Positions 1-8,469 of a stretch of DNA of 40,975 nucleotides are shown one piece after another. The stretch is from Lentisphaerota bacterium (GTDB taxonomy: Bacteria; Verrucomicrobiota; Kiritimatiellia; CAIQIC01; Lenti-01). A program made the translations under genes and the position numbers. How positions within the stretch are numbered: the first letter of the stretch is position 1; every line of letters starts with the position of its first letter. The notes below the pieces were generated by a model. It was not told where the DNA came from and searched no databases. It saw only the letters and a list, made by a program, of their open reading frames with translations. The DNA lies in NCBI GenBank assembly GCA_012514035.1, contig JAAZBB010000024.1, positions 1 to 40,975 of the forward strand. Direction: 5' to 3'.

Positions 1-1
1 C

Positions 2-217
2 CTGCTCGGGGCGCGCGCCGCCCTGGACCGCGCTCCGTTTGTCGCCCCGGACATGATTCCGTTCTTTGCCAAGCTCAAAACCTTCTTCTGCTGCTGGGGC
101 TGGATGTACATCATCGGCATCTTTCTGGCGATCCTGCTTCTGCTGATCTACGTCGCGCTCTCGTTCTGGGCGGTCTCGGCCGACCCCGCGCAGCTTCCCC
201 GCTTTTTCACCCCCTGA
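2..217 (+). CDS. C-terminal part of an unrecognised membrane protein
   Basis: An open frame runs in from the left edge and stops with TGA just before the ThiF-like gene. About 71 residues are visible. After a short soluble stretch there is one clear hydrophobic segment of about 25 residues, rich in Leu and Ile (WMYIIGIFLAILLLLIYVAL), and then a short tail ending in PRFFTP. I do not recognise the family. The six-base gap to the next gene suggests co-transcription. Nothing else can be said because the N-terminus lies outside the window. Confidence 0.6.
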   Translation: MLGARAALDRAPFVAPDMIPFFAKLKTFFCCWGWMYIIGIFLAILLLLIYVALSFWAVSADPAQLPRFFTP

Positions 218-223
218 CCCCGC

Positions 224-1003
224 ATGGCCTTCTCGCCCGAGGAACGGAAACGCTACTGCCGCCATCTCGAACTGCCAGGCTTCGGCGGCCGGGCGCAGGA
301 ACGCCTCCGGGCCGGCCGGGTCATGGTCGTCGGCTGCGGCGGGCTGGGCTCCCCTGCGCTGTATTATCTTGCCGCCGCCGGCATCGGCCGGATCGGCCTG
401 GTCGACTCCGACATGGTGGAGCTCTCCAACCTTCAGCGCCAGATTCTGCATGCCACGCCCGACATCGGCCGTCCCAAGGTGGATTCCGCCGTCGCCCGCC
501 TGCGCGCGCTCAATCCCCACGTCTGCCTTGCGCCCCAGGGCGAACGCCTCACGGCGGACAATGCCCGCGAATTCTTTGCCCCCTACGACATCGTGCTCGA
601 TGCCACCGACAATTACGCGTCGAAATACCTGATCAACGATGTCTGCGTGGCGTTGCACAAACCCTTCGTGCACGCCGGGATTTCCGCCTTCTGCGGCCAG
701 CTCCTGACGGTGATCCCCGGCCAGAGCGCCTGCCTGCGCTGCGTCTATCCGGTGCCGCCGCCCGCCCTTGGCGCCGGCCCCAAGGCCGAGGCCGGCCCCC
801 TCGGCCCCATCCCCGGCGTCATCGGAACCCTGCAAGCCATCGAAGCCATCAAGTTCCTGACAGGGCTGGGCGCGCTGCTGACCGGTTCCCTCCTGACCTA
901 TGATGGCCTTGCGGCCGAATTCAAGACCGTTCACGCTCATCGCAACCCCGAGTGTCCCGCCTGCGGCGGCCACCCGAAACTCCCGGAGCAAACCCATGGC
1001 TGA
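224..1003 (+). CDS. ThiF/MoeB/HesA-family sulfur-carrier adenylyltransferase
   Basis: This is an E1-like enzyme that would adenylate the C-terminal Gly of a ubiquitin-like sulfur carrier (MoaD or ThiS type) in molybdopterin or thiamine synthesis. Visible features of the 259 residues are the nucleotide-binding loop GCGGLGSP (37-44), the S-N-L-Q-R-Q segment after the acidic strand (68-73), DATDN (126-130), and two zinc-binding CxxC pairs (Cys170/173 and Cys244/247). The length is normal for MoeB/ThiF. ThiF carries a Cys in the crossover loop before A-E-A-G; here that stretch reads G-P-K-A-E-A-G without Cys, so a MoeB-like role is more likely than a ThiF one. It overlaps the start of the next gene, an Fe-S subunit of a molybdenum hydroxylase, by 8 bases, which fits a molybdopterin role. 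Family assignment is firm; the exact pathway is inferred. Confidence 0.85.
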   Translation: MAFSPEERKRYCRHLELPGFGGRAQERLRAGRVMVVGCGGLGSPALYYLAAAGIGRIGLVDSDMVELSNLQRQILHATPDIGRPKVDSAVARLRALNPHVCLAPQGERLTADNAREFFAPYDIVLDATDNYASKYLINDVCVALHKPFVHAGISAFCGQLLTVIPGQSACLRCVYPVPPPALGAGPKAEAGPLGPIPGVIGTLQAIEAIKFLTGLGALLTGSLLTYDGLAAEFKTVHAHRNPECPACGGHPKLPEQTHG

Positions 1004-1478
1004 AACCATTCAGTTCACCCTCAACGGCACCCCCCAGGCCCTGGTCATCGAACCCGCGGACAGGATCATCGACGTGCTCCGCGAACACCTCAACCTGACC
1101 GGCACCAAGCGCGGTTGCGACGACGGCACCTGCGGGGCCTGCACCATCGTCCTCGACGGCGAGGCCAAGCGCGCCTGCCTGTTGCCGGCGTCCAAGCTCG
1201 CCGGTGCGACGGTGCTGACCATTGAAGGCCTGAGCACCGGCGCTGAAATCCATCCCATCCAGAAGGCCCTGATCGAAGCTGGCGCCGTTCAGTGCGGCTA
1301 CTGCATCCCCGGCATTGTTCTCGAACTCTACGCGCTCTTCACCAAGAACGTGAACGCCACCGACGACGAGATCAAGACCGCCCTCTCCCGCCACTTCTGC
1401 CGCTGCACCGGCTATGAAGCCATCTGGGAAGGCGCCCTCCTCGCCCAGAAATATTTGAAAGACAAACCTCAATCCTAA
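996..1478 (+). CDS. [2Fe-2S] small subunit of a xanthine dehydrogenase/CO dehydrogenase-type molybdenum hydroxylase
   Basis: The 160-residue product is the electron-transfer subunit of the XDH/CoxS/HcrC family, carrying two [2Fe-2S] clusters between the molybdenum centre and FAD or an external acceptor. All eight cysteines are present: Cys41, 46, 49 and 61 for the plant-ferredoxin-like cluster (C-x4-CGAC), and Cys100, 103, 135 and 137 for the helical domain (QCGYC and CRC). I chose the ATG at 996 because it begins the conserved N-terminal beta strand and overlaps the ThiF-like gene by 8 bases; upstream in-frame extension only reads through that gene. No large molybdenum-binding or FAD subunit follows, so partners must lie left of the window or elsewhere. 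The gene is followed after 35 bases by a cytosine-deaminase-like amidohydrolase, which hints at heterocycle catabolism. Confidence 0.9.
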   Translation: MAETIQFTLNGTPQALVIEPADRIIDVLREHLNLTGTKRGCDDGTCGACTIVLDGEAKRACLLPASKLAGATVLTIEGLSTGAEIHPIQKALIEAGAVQCGYCIPGIVLELYALFTKNVNATDDEIKTALSRHFCRCTGYEAIWEGALLAQKYLKDKPQS

Positions 1479-1513
1479 TGCTTCATTCTTAATTCATAAT
1501 TCGAAAGGCCCCC

Positions 1514-2728
1514 ATGCACGACATCCTGATCAAGAACGCGCAGCTCCGCCGCAAGGCCGGTCTCTGGAACATCGCCATTGAAGAGGGCGTCATCCGGAAA
1601 ATCACCAAGCAGCCGATCCGCGGCAAGGCCGGCAAGGTCATTGACGCCGGCGGCAACCTGGTCACCGAGCCGTTCGTCAACACCCATCTTCACCTGTGCA
1701 AGGTCTACACCCTGGAGATGATGGACTCCCTCGCCCTGCGCGCCTACCATGGCGCCGACATGGGCGGCGCCATGACGGCCATCGAGCTCGCCGCGCGCGT
1801 AAAAGCCAACTACAACGAGAAATGGATCCTCCCCAACGTCCGCAAGGCCCTCCGGCTCGCCGCGCTCAATGGCAACCTCCACATCCGCGCCTTCGCCGAT
1901 GTCGATTCCAAGGCCAAGCTGATCGGCCTCAAGGCCCTGCTCAAGGCCCGCAACGAATTCAAGGGCATCGTGGATGTCCAGGTCGTCGCCTTCCCGCAGG
2001 ACGGCGTCGTGCGCGAGCCCGGCACCGTGGACCTGATGAAGGAGGCCATGGACCTTGGCGCGGATGTCGTCGGCGGCATTCCCTGGATCGAATTTACGGA
2101 GAAGGACGAGCAGACCCACATCGACGAGATGATGAAACTGGCGATTGCCTACGACAAGGACATCTCGATGCTGGTGGACGATGCCGGCGATCCCACGCTT
2201 AAGACCCTCGAGATGCTCGCCGTCCGCACCCTCGAGGAAGGCCGCGTCGGCCGCGCGCTCGCCCATCATGCGCGCGCCATGTGTCTCTATCCCATGCCCT
2301 ACTTCAAAAAGGTTGCCGCCCTGCTGCGCCAAGCCGGCATGGGCGTCGTGAGCGATCCGCACACCGGCCCCCTCCACGCCCGCGTGAAGGAATTGCTCGA
2401 AGAAGGCAATCTCGTCTGCCTCGGCCAGGACGACATCTCCGACGCCTACTATCCCTACGGGCAGAACAACATGCTCGAGGTCGCCTTCCTCGCTTCCCAC
2501 CTGCTCTGGATGACCACCTATCCCGAGATGGAGACGCTCTACGACCTGATCACGGTCAAGGCTGCCAAGTGCATCAACCTGCCGAAATTCGAGTTGAAGG
2601 AAAAGGCCAATGCCAGTCTCGTCGTGCTCGACGCCAAGAGCGTATGCGAGGCCTTCCGCTATCACAAGGCCCCGCGGCACGTGATCTCGCACGGCAAGCT
2701 GCTCAAGCCCGCCGATCTCCGGTCGTAG
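1514..2728 (+). CDS. Cytosine deaminase-like amidohydrolase with altered catalytic motif
   Basis: The 404-residue protein has the amidohydrolase-superfamily layout closest to cytosine deaminase (CodA) and AtzC. It has an N-terminal beta domain, a metal-binding HxH (T-H58-L-H60), a region matching S-H-T-T-A-M as A-H-H-A-R-A-M (251-255), and a C-terminal D-D-x-x-D followed by YPYGQNNML. Known CodA residues that differ are notable: the H-x-D-E motif reads L220-V-D-D223, the G-H-D-D motif reads G-Q305-D-D, and the R-T-H-V-D strand reads R-A-F-A-D. D307, the last metal ligand, is kept. It may therefore bind metal differently, act on another substrate, or be non-catalytic. It sits downstream of a molybdenum hydroxylase Fe-S subunit, so a role on an N-heterocycle is plausible but inferred. 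A GAAAGG stretch precedes the ATG. Confidence 0.75.
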   Translation: MHDILIKNAQLRRKAGLWNIAIEEGVIRKITKQPIRGKAGKVIDAGGNLVTEPFVNTHLHLCKVYTLEMMDSLALRAYHGADMGGAMTAIELAARVKANYNEKWILPNVRKALRLAALNGNLHIRAFADVDSKAKLIGLKALLKARNEFKGIVDVQVVAFPQDGVVREPGTVDLMKEAMDLGADVVGGIPWIEFTEKDEQTHIDEMMKLAIAYDKDISMLVDDAGDPTLKTLEMLAVRTLEEGRVGRALAHHARAMCLYPMPYFKKVAALLRQAGMGVVSDPHTGPLHARVKELLEEGNLVCLGQDDISDAYYPYGQNNMLEVAFLASHLLWMTTYPEMETLYDLITVKAAKCINLPKFELKEKANASLVVLDAKSVCEAFRYHKAPRHVISHGKLLKPADLRS

Positions 2729-2877
2729 GGGTGCCGCCCCGCGCCTCCACGGCCGTCCCCGCAATGCACGCCTAACCCGATTCATCCGAGCGGGATTGCC
2801 TGGGCGAGCCTGCATGTCGAACGACGGCATCCGCCCATGGGATGAACATGCACGGCATGAAAATCACATAATTCAAC

Positions 2878-2906
2878 TTGTGTTTGACGCATTAACACGT
2901 TATTAA
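2878..2906 (+). promoter_or_regulatory. Possible promoter of the sensor-kinase gene
   Basis: In an AT-rich stretch, TTGTGT (2878-2883) and TATTAA (2901-2906) are separated by 17 bases. A second pairing, TTGACG (2884-2889) with TCATAT (2907-2912), also has a 17-base spacer. Both lie directly upstream of the kinase start. The AT-rich composition stands out from the GC-rich surroundings. Confidence 0.35.
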
Positions 2907-2929
2907 TCATATTGGATTTGTGGAACTCG

Positions 2930-5047
2930 ATGAAAGTTGGATGTCAGCCATCAAAGCATCCCCACCTGCGACGGGCATCGCCGGGGGCGGGATTCGTGGT
3001 TTTTCTTTGCTGGTTGGTGCTCGGGACCGGGCCAGGCTGGGCCGAGCCCTCCGCCCAAACCACGATCCGGGTGGGGATCTATCAAAACGAACCGAAGCTC
3101 TACATGGACGAGCAGGGGCAGCCCCAAGGCATCTTTCCCGATCTCCTCCAAGCGATGGCCGAACAGGAATCCTGGCGGCTGATATTCATTCCGGGCACCT
3201 GGCAGGAAAACATGGACCGCCTCCGGCGGGCGGAAATCGACCTCATGCCCGACGTCTGCTTCACCGAAGAGCGGGCCGAGGAATTCGTTTTCAACCGGAT
3301 CGCGGTCATTTAGGACTGGTTCGGAGTGTTTACGAGGAGGGACTCGTCCATCCGTTCGCTTCCGGACCTGAGCAACTGCCGGGTCGCGGTCCTGTCGGGT
3401 TCAATCCAGGAAACGCTGTTCGCCAGCATGGTCAAGGGATTCGACCTCGGGGTGGAATTGGTGCCGGCCCCGGATTACGACTCAGCGGCGAAAGCTGTCC
3501 GCGACGGGCAGGCGGAAGCCATGATCTGCAACCGCTATGCCGGCCCGCACCTCAAGAAGAAATACGATCTGGGCGATACGGCCATCATCTTCAATCCAAC
3601 CATACTGAACTTTGCGGCCCCGAATCCGGAATTGCGCCCGCTGCTGGATGTCATGGACCGCTACCTGGAAACCTGGAAAGCGGATCGGGGCTCGGTGTAT
3701 TACACCATCTTGAAGAAACACGCCGGCGAGGCGCCGGCCCCCTTCGTTCCGCACTGGTTGCGCATCGCGGCCGTCAGCCTGGCGGGGGCGCTGCTGATCG
3801 CCGCCATGGTCGCCCTGCTGCTGCGCCGCGAAGTCGCCCGCCGAACCGTTGAACTCCGCAACCGGACCCGGGAGCTGGAAGAAGCGCTGCAGTCCCTGCA
3901 CGAGGCCCAGGCCATGGCCCTGCAACAGGAGCGGCTGCATGTGCTCGGACAAATGGCCAGTGGCGTCGCCCATGACTTCAACAATGTGCTCATGCCCATC
4001 ATCGGTTTTGCGGAGCTGCTGCTGGACCAGCCGAAGGACCGCAACGATCCCGAACGGCTCCAGGAATACCTGAGGCTCATCGCCAAGGCGGGCCAGGATG
4101 GCCAGCTCATCGTGGCGCGATTGCGCGGGTTCTACCAAACCCGCGGCGAAATTCCGGCCTGGACCCAACTGCATCCCGACCAGATCATGCAGCAGGTGAA
4201 GGATCTGACCCAGCCGCGCTGGCACAACATGGCGCAGAACGACAACATCACGATCAAAGTCCAGACGGATATCCAGGAAACCCCGCCGATCCTGGCCAAT
4301 GCAACCGAAGTGCGCGAAGCCCTGGTGAATCTGGTGTTCAACGCCGTGGATGCCATGCCTCAGGGAGGCACGTTGACCTTGGCCGTTACCTCCGACCCAG
4401 ATACGGTTCACCTGACGGTGAAGGACCAGGGCATCGGAATGCCGGAAGATGTCCAAGTCCGCTGTTTCAATGCCTTTTTCACGACCAAGGGACCATCCGG
4501 CACGGGCATGGGACTGCCCATGGTCAAGCAGATTTGCGACAAATACGCCGGTTGCATCAGGATGACGAGTCGTCCGGGATCCGGGACATCCTTTACCATA
4601 AGCTTCCCGGCCATACGTACCCCCGGCCCCTCCCCCGTGTCCGCAGGCCAACCGGAGGGCGGCATTCGCCCGCTGCGCATTCTGATCGTGGACGATGAAC
4701 CTTCCGCCGTGGATGTGCTGGCGACCATTCTGTCGGCGGAGGGGCATCTAGCAGATGGCGCGGACGGCCCCTTCCAGGCCATGCTCAAGATCCGGGAACA
4801 CCACTATGACCTGGTGCTCACGGATCAGGTCATGCCTGGCCTGGCCGGGACCCAGCTCCGCCGCCGAATCATGAAACAGGCGCCCGGTCTGCCGGTCATG
4901 ATCCTCACCGACGTGCGGCAGGACGAGTGGAAGCGGCAATACCCATCGGAACCAGACTGTCCATTCCTGGAAAAACCGCTGCGCCGGCAGGCGTTTTCCC
5001 GGATCCTGCGGGAGATGGGAATCGTACAGAAGCCCATCACCATTTGA
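2930..5047 (+). pseudogene. Hybrid sensor histidine kinase with periplasmic solute-binding domain, interrupted by an in-frame TAG
   Basis: Read in one frame from the ATG at 2930, the gene gives a signal peptide, a type-3 solute-binding domain (about 3060-3700), a membrane helix (about 3757-3825), a short coiled coil, and a HisKA region with phospho-acceptor His at 3971-3973 in H-D-F-N-N. It continues with an ATPase domain (N box N-L-V-F-N-A-V-D, then D-Q-G-I-G-M and a G-T-G-M-G-L lid) and a receiver domain with phospho-acceptor Asp at 4823-4825 (L-T-D-Q-V-M-P) and the K-P lysine. A TAG at 3311-3313 cuts the binding domain after F-N-R-I-A-V-I, and the frame resumes without shift (D-W-F-G-V-F), matching the expected continuation of the fold. 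So it is a nonsense-broken gene, a readthrough gene or a sequencing error. A GTG at 3326 could start the kinase part but would lack the signal peptide. A TTG at 2912 is an alternative upstream start. Confidence 0.8.
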
Positions 5048-5304
5048 CGGAACCGGGGGCATGCCACCCCGGCCCTGTCTCCTCCCGACGGATCCGAACG
5101 GGAAAATTACAGCGGCAGGATCCGGATCAATGGGGCGGCTCACGCCGATTCCGGAACATGCCAGGAGTTGGGCACGGTGGTTTTGTTCTATTATTCCGGG
5201 CCCGTCCCGGCTATGCTTTCGGGTGTGACCGCGTTTCCCAACCGGTTCCGCCATCCCGGACCGTACCGGCGCGTCACCCATCCAAAACCGGAGCAGGCAG
5301 GACC

Positions 5305-6000
5305 ATGACCCAGCCGTGGCAATATGATGAAACCGAACAAATCGGCACCGACTATCGCGCGCCAAGCGAGGTGGCGGCCTATGATGCCCGCATGCAGAAA
5401 TTGCGCGATGTTCACGCCGAAGCCGAGGAAATCCATCGGAGGTTGCGGCTCACGCCGGACTCCACGGTCTGGGAAATCGGAACGGGAACCGGCGAATGCG
5501 CCCTGGCGCTGGCCGCGGGGGTCAAGCAAGTGCATGCCGCCGATGTTTCCCCGGCCATGCTGGCCTGGGCGCAACAAAAGGCGGACCAGCGAGGCATCCG
5601 CAACGTTTCGTTCATCCAGGGCGGCTTCCTGTCCGGGAACCGGCCCGACCAACCCGTAGATGGCATTGTCACGCAACTGGCGCTGCACCACTTGCCGGAT
5701 TTCTGGAAGTCAAGAGCCCTGGCCGAAATGGCCAGCCGCCTGCGGCCCGGGGGCCGGCTGTATCTTCGGGACATCGTCTTTCCAGCCCCCATGGACGACT
5801 ATGATGGCTTTTTCGCCAAGGTCATTGAAGAAGTCCGTGCCCGGACCGATGACGAAACGGCCCGGCAGACGGTTGAACACATCAAACGGGAGTATTCCAC
5901 CCTGGATTGGATTTTGGAGGGCATGTTGGCTCGCAGTGGATTGCACATTGTTTTCCATGACCGCAAGGGATTCCTGTCGGTCTATGTCTGTGAAAAATGA
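5305..6000 (+). CDS. Class I SAM-dependent methyltransferase
   Basis: The 231-residue product has a Rossmann-type methyltransferase core: motif I V-W-E-I-G-T-G-T-G (55-63), an acidic residue ending strand 2 (A-A-D80-V-S), and L-R-P-G-G-R-L-Y before strand 5. The N-terminus W-Q-Y-D-E-x-x-x-x-G-T-D-Y is a signature shared with a subgroup of small methyltransferases of unknown substrate. The ATG at 5305 follows GAGCAGG and begins that signature; the frame is open far upstream but there it only shadows the kinase gene. A second, unrelated-looking methyltransferase follows after 133 bases. Substrate unknown; it could methylate a small molecule or a metal-carrying compound. Confidence 0.8.
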   Translation: MTQPWQYDETEQIGTDYRAPSEVAAYDARMQKLRDVHAEAEEIHRRLRLTPDSTVWEIGTGTGECALALAAGVKQVHAADVSPAMLAWAQQKADQRGIRNVSFIQGGFLSGNRPDQPVDGIVTQLALHHLPDFWKSRALAEMASRLRPGGRLYLRDIVFPAPMDDYDGFFAKVIEEVRARTDDETARQTVEHIKREYSTLDWILEGMLARSGLHIVFHDRKGFLSVYVCEK

Positions 6001-6133
6001 ACCCATGGGCCGCCAATCCAGGATGGCCTACAGCGTTTCGAAACCCGGCCGGCCCACGTTCCGGGTGCAGGTGCGCCATGGCGGTTGATCGGCTGGATTT
6101 CTGACCATATCATCGGACCTGAAGGAGATGGCC

Positions 6134-6898
6134 ATGACCGCGTGGTACGAAAAATTGTTCGCGAACTATGCCCGGCAGTACGACCGCGAAAGTTTTGTGA
6201 AAGGCACCATCGGCGAATGCGACTTCATCGAGCGCGAGATTGATATGGACAAAACCCGGCGCATCCTGGACGTTGGCTGCGGCACGGGGCGGCACGCGAT
6301 CGAGCTGGCCCGGCGCGGGTATGCCGTCGTGGGCGTGGATCTTTCGGCCGCCCAGCTTGCCTGGGCACGTGAGAAGGCCGCCGCGCAAGGGATCCGAGTC
6401 GACTTTCGCAAAGCGGATGCGCGCCACCTGACGTTCGCCGGCGAATTCGACCTGGCCATCATGCTGTGCGAAGGCGCCTTTTCCCTGATGGAAACCGACG
6501 AAATGAATTTCCAGATTCTGCAGGGCATTGCCCGGGCACTGCGCCCCGGCGGCAAGCTCATCCAAACCACGCTCAATGGCCTCTTCCCCCTCTTTCATTC
6601 CGTCCAGAAGTTCCTGGCCAAGGCAGCAGCCGATGGCACATCCACAACCGAGAGCTGTTCCTTTGATTGGATGACTTTCCGCGATCACAGCGTCATCGCC
6701 TTTGAAGACGACGATGGCCGGAAACACAAATTGAAGTGCAACGAGCGCTATTATGTCCCACCTGAAATGTCCTGGCTGTTGAAAACCGCCGGTTTTGCCA
6801 CGGTGGAAATCTTTGGTGCCCGGCTGGGGGCCTATAGTCGTTCCGACCTCCTGACCCCGAACCACTATGAAATGCTGATTGTGGCGGCAAAAGCCTGA
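6134..6898 (+). CDS. Class I SAM-dependent methyltransferase (second of two)
   Basis: The 254-residue protein has motif I I-L-D-V-G-C-G-T-G (44-52), the acidic end of strand 2 in V-V-G-V-D-L, and A-L-R-P-G-G-K-L-I before strand 5. It is not closely similar to the methyltransferase just upstream beyond the shared fold. A strong AAGGAG at 6122-6127 decides the start: the ATG at 6128 abuts it, whereas the in-frame ATG at 6134 is seven bases away and is preferred. The C-terminal part (E-R-Y-Y-V-P-P-E-M) resembles methyltransferases that act on small molecules or glycan precursors, but no substrate can be named. Confidence 0.8.
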   Translation: MTAWYEKLFANYARQYDRESFVKGTIGECDFIEREIDMDKTRRILDVGCGTGRHAIELARRGYAVVGVDLSAAQLAWAREKAAAQGIRVDFRKADARHLTFAGEFDLAIMLCEGAFSLMETDEMNFQILQGIARALRPGGKLIQTTLNGLFPLFHSVQKFLAKAAADGTSTTESCSFDWMTFRDHSVIAFEDDDGRKHKLKCNERYYVPPEMSWLLKTAGFATVEIFGARLGAYSRSDLLTPNHYEMLIVAAKA

Positions 6899-6909
6899 GG
6901 TTCATTCTT

Positions 6910-6959
6910 CCGCCCGGCAAAGACCGGAGGTCCAAATCAAGACGACTCCAGCCGGGCGG
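6910..6959. terminator. Inverted repeat between convergent genes
   Basis: CCGCCCGGC (6910-6918) and GCCGGGCGG (6951-6959) form a perfect 9-bp stem around a 32-base loop between the methyltransferase and rsmD, which converge. There is no T run, so it is a weak terminator candidate at best. Confidence 0.3.
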
Positions 6960-7003
6960 CCTTCATCGCGCTCCGGCCTGCTGCCGGGAACATTGAATGC
7001 GCC

Positions 7004-7567
7004 TCAGGACGCGTTTTCGAACACCCAGAGCAGGATCCGGGTGGCGCCGTAGGTTTTGTCGCGGGCCAGACGCCAGCCGGTCAAGGCCGGGATGGTCGCA
7101 TGTCCCTCGGTTTCAAAAACGAAAACACTGTCGCGCTCGACCCAGTGATTGCGCGCCAGCAGATCGGCAATGATTTCCATCCAGCCGCCTTCCTGCGCGG
7201 GCGCATAAGGAGGATCGGCCAGAATGATGTCGAACGGCGGACCCGGACACCAGGCCCGCAGGCACTGGAAGACATCGACCGGAGCAACATGCCCGGCTTC
7301 GGGCGCAACGCCCAGGGCGTTCAGGTTTTGGTGCAGGGCGCGTCGCGCGGACGCCCTATTCTCGATCCATTCGACCCAATGAGCCCCGCGGCTCCATGCC
7401 TCCAGTCCCATCGCGCCGGTGCCCGCAAAGAGATCCAACACCCGGGCTCCCGGCACGCGGGGCGCCAAAATGGAAAATACCGCCGCGCGCACCTTGTCCT
7501 GGGTGGGCCGAATGCCGGCGGGCACCTGGAGCCGCCGACCGCGGTGTTCTCCGCCGGTCAACCGCAT
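7004..7567 (-). CDS. rsmD: 16S rRNA (guanine-966-N2)-methyltransferase RsmD
   Basis: RsmD methylates G966 of 16S rRNA in the 30S subunit. The 187-residue product shows the typical start M-R-L-T-G-G-E-H-R-G-R-R-L, then R-P-T-Q-D-K-V-R-A-A-V-F, motif I V-L-D-L-F-A-G-T-G (43-51) and the catalytic DPPY (118-121) of N2-guanine methyltransferases. I placed the start at 7567 because this is where the conserved N-terminus begins. An upstream in-frame extension to 7657 overlaps the hydrolase gene and looks unlike protein. The start overlaps the hydrolase stop by 10 bases (ATGCGGTTGA), so the two are translationally coupled, an unusual pairing for rsmD, which commonly neighbours coaD. Confidence 0.9.
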   Translation of the reverse strand: MRLTGGEHRGRRLQVPAGIRPTQDKVRAAVFSILAPRVPGARVLDLFAGTGAMGLEAWSRGAHWVEWIENRASARRALHQNLNALGVAPEAGHVAPVDVFQCLRAWCPGPPFDIILADPPYAPAQEGGWMEIIADLLARNHWVERDSVFVFETEGHATIPALTGWRLARDKTYGATRILLWVFENAS

Positions 7568-8427
7568 CGAACGATCTCCCGCCCCCATTGGCAAACCGCC
7601 AAGGCCAATTCGGCCTCGGCGCCGTGAAATCCGTGGTCCGCGCCGGGAATGAGCCAATCATCAAAATCCCGTGACGAAGTTTTCCGGCGCAGGATGGCAA
7701 GCATGTCTGCGGGTGGGATCACAGCGAATTCCTCTTGTTCGCCGAACACCGCCAGGACCGGGCAGGTGATCCGCCGGAACTGGGTCAAAGCGCCGTCATA
7801 GCGGAACACGCTGGCCTCCGCGCGGCGGGGATCCGCCACACTCAGGAACCGGGCCGCCGTGAAGCGCTGGTAAAGGCCCGTCACGGGCGCCTCCCCCCGG
7901 CCGGCGGCGACCATCTTCCGGGCCCAGGCTGTTTTCATCTCGAAACGGCGGCCCAGGTCGCGCCGGATGATGGCGTGGTCATCCGCCGGCGCCAGCAGGA
8001 CCAGGCCCGCCACCGCGGGATGCCGCCGCCGGGCCTGCCAGTAGACAATCTTCTGGCAGCCGGTGCTGTGCCCGACGAACAACAGTTGGCGATGGCCACC
8101 GCGCCGCGCGAATTCCGTCGCGGCATCCAGATCAAAGAGGCAGGTGCGGAACGGCTCATCTTCCGTGCCGCCTTCTGCGCCGCGGTTGTTAAACGAGAGC
8201 ACGGCCAGTCCCAGCGCGGGAGCCGCCTCCAGGAAGGCCTTTTTCAATCTGGAGCGATAGAAATTGCTGCCCATGCCATGCACAAACACCAGGAGCGGAG
8301 CGTTGCGCCTAGGTGCGGGACGATAAAAACCGTCCAGCATCCGGGGCTTCCGGCGGCCCGCGGCCGGAAAAGCCACCAAAGAGCCATCCACCGCCCAATC
8401 CCCTGGGGTCTGTTGATTCCCTTGCAT
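7558..8427 (-). CDS. Alpha/beta hydrolase, DUF1749-like
   Basis: The 289-residue protein has the alpha/beta-hydrolase layout: oxyanion-hole H50-G-M-G, the nucleophile elbow G-H-S121-T-G-C-Q, and a C-terminal His in G-A-D-H-G-F-H. The G-H-S-T-G-C-Q elbow and the R-G-x-E-G-G-T-E-D segment recall the DUF1749/UPF0613 group of esterase-like proteins, whose substrates are not well defined. There is no signal peptide, so it is probably cytoplasmic. It is the first gene of a two-gene minus-strand unit with rsmD and diverges from the lipoprotein gene at 8470. Confidence 0.8.
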   Translation of the reverse strand: MQGNQQTPGDWAVDGSLVAFPAAGRRKPRMLDGFYRPAPRRNAPLLVFVHGMGSNFYRSRLKKAFLEAAPALGLAVLSFNNRGAEGGTEDEPFRTCLFDLDAATEFARRGGHRQLLFVGHSTGCQKIVYWQARRRHPAVAGLVLLAPADDHAIIRRDLGRRFEMKTAWARKMVAAGRGEAPVTGLYQRFTAARFLSVADPRRAEASVFRYDGALTQFRRITCPVLAVFGEQEEFAVIPPADMLAILRRKTSSRDFDDWLIPGADHGFHGAEAELALAVCQWGREIVRCG

Positions 8428-8469
8428 GTTGGTCCTGCCTTTTATACGCTGGAGACAGGAGTCAAATCC

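Noticed and set aside
4927-5304. N-terminal extension of the first methyltransferase gene
   Set aside because: It overlaps the receiver domain of the kinase gene in another frame and is unlike the methyltransferase family, whose conserved start is at 5305.
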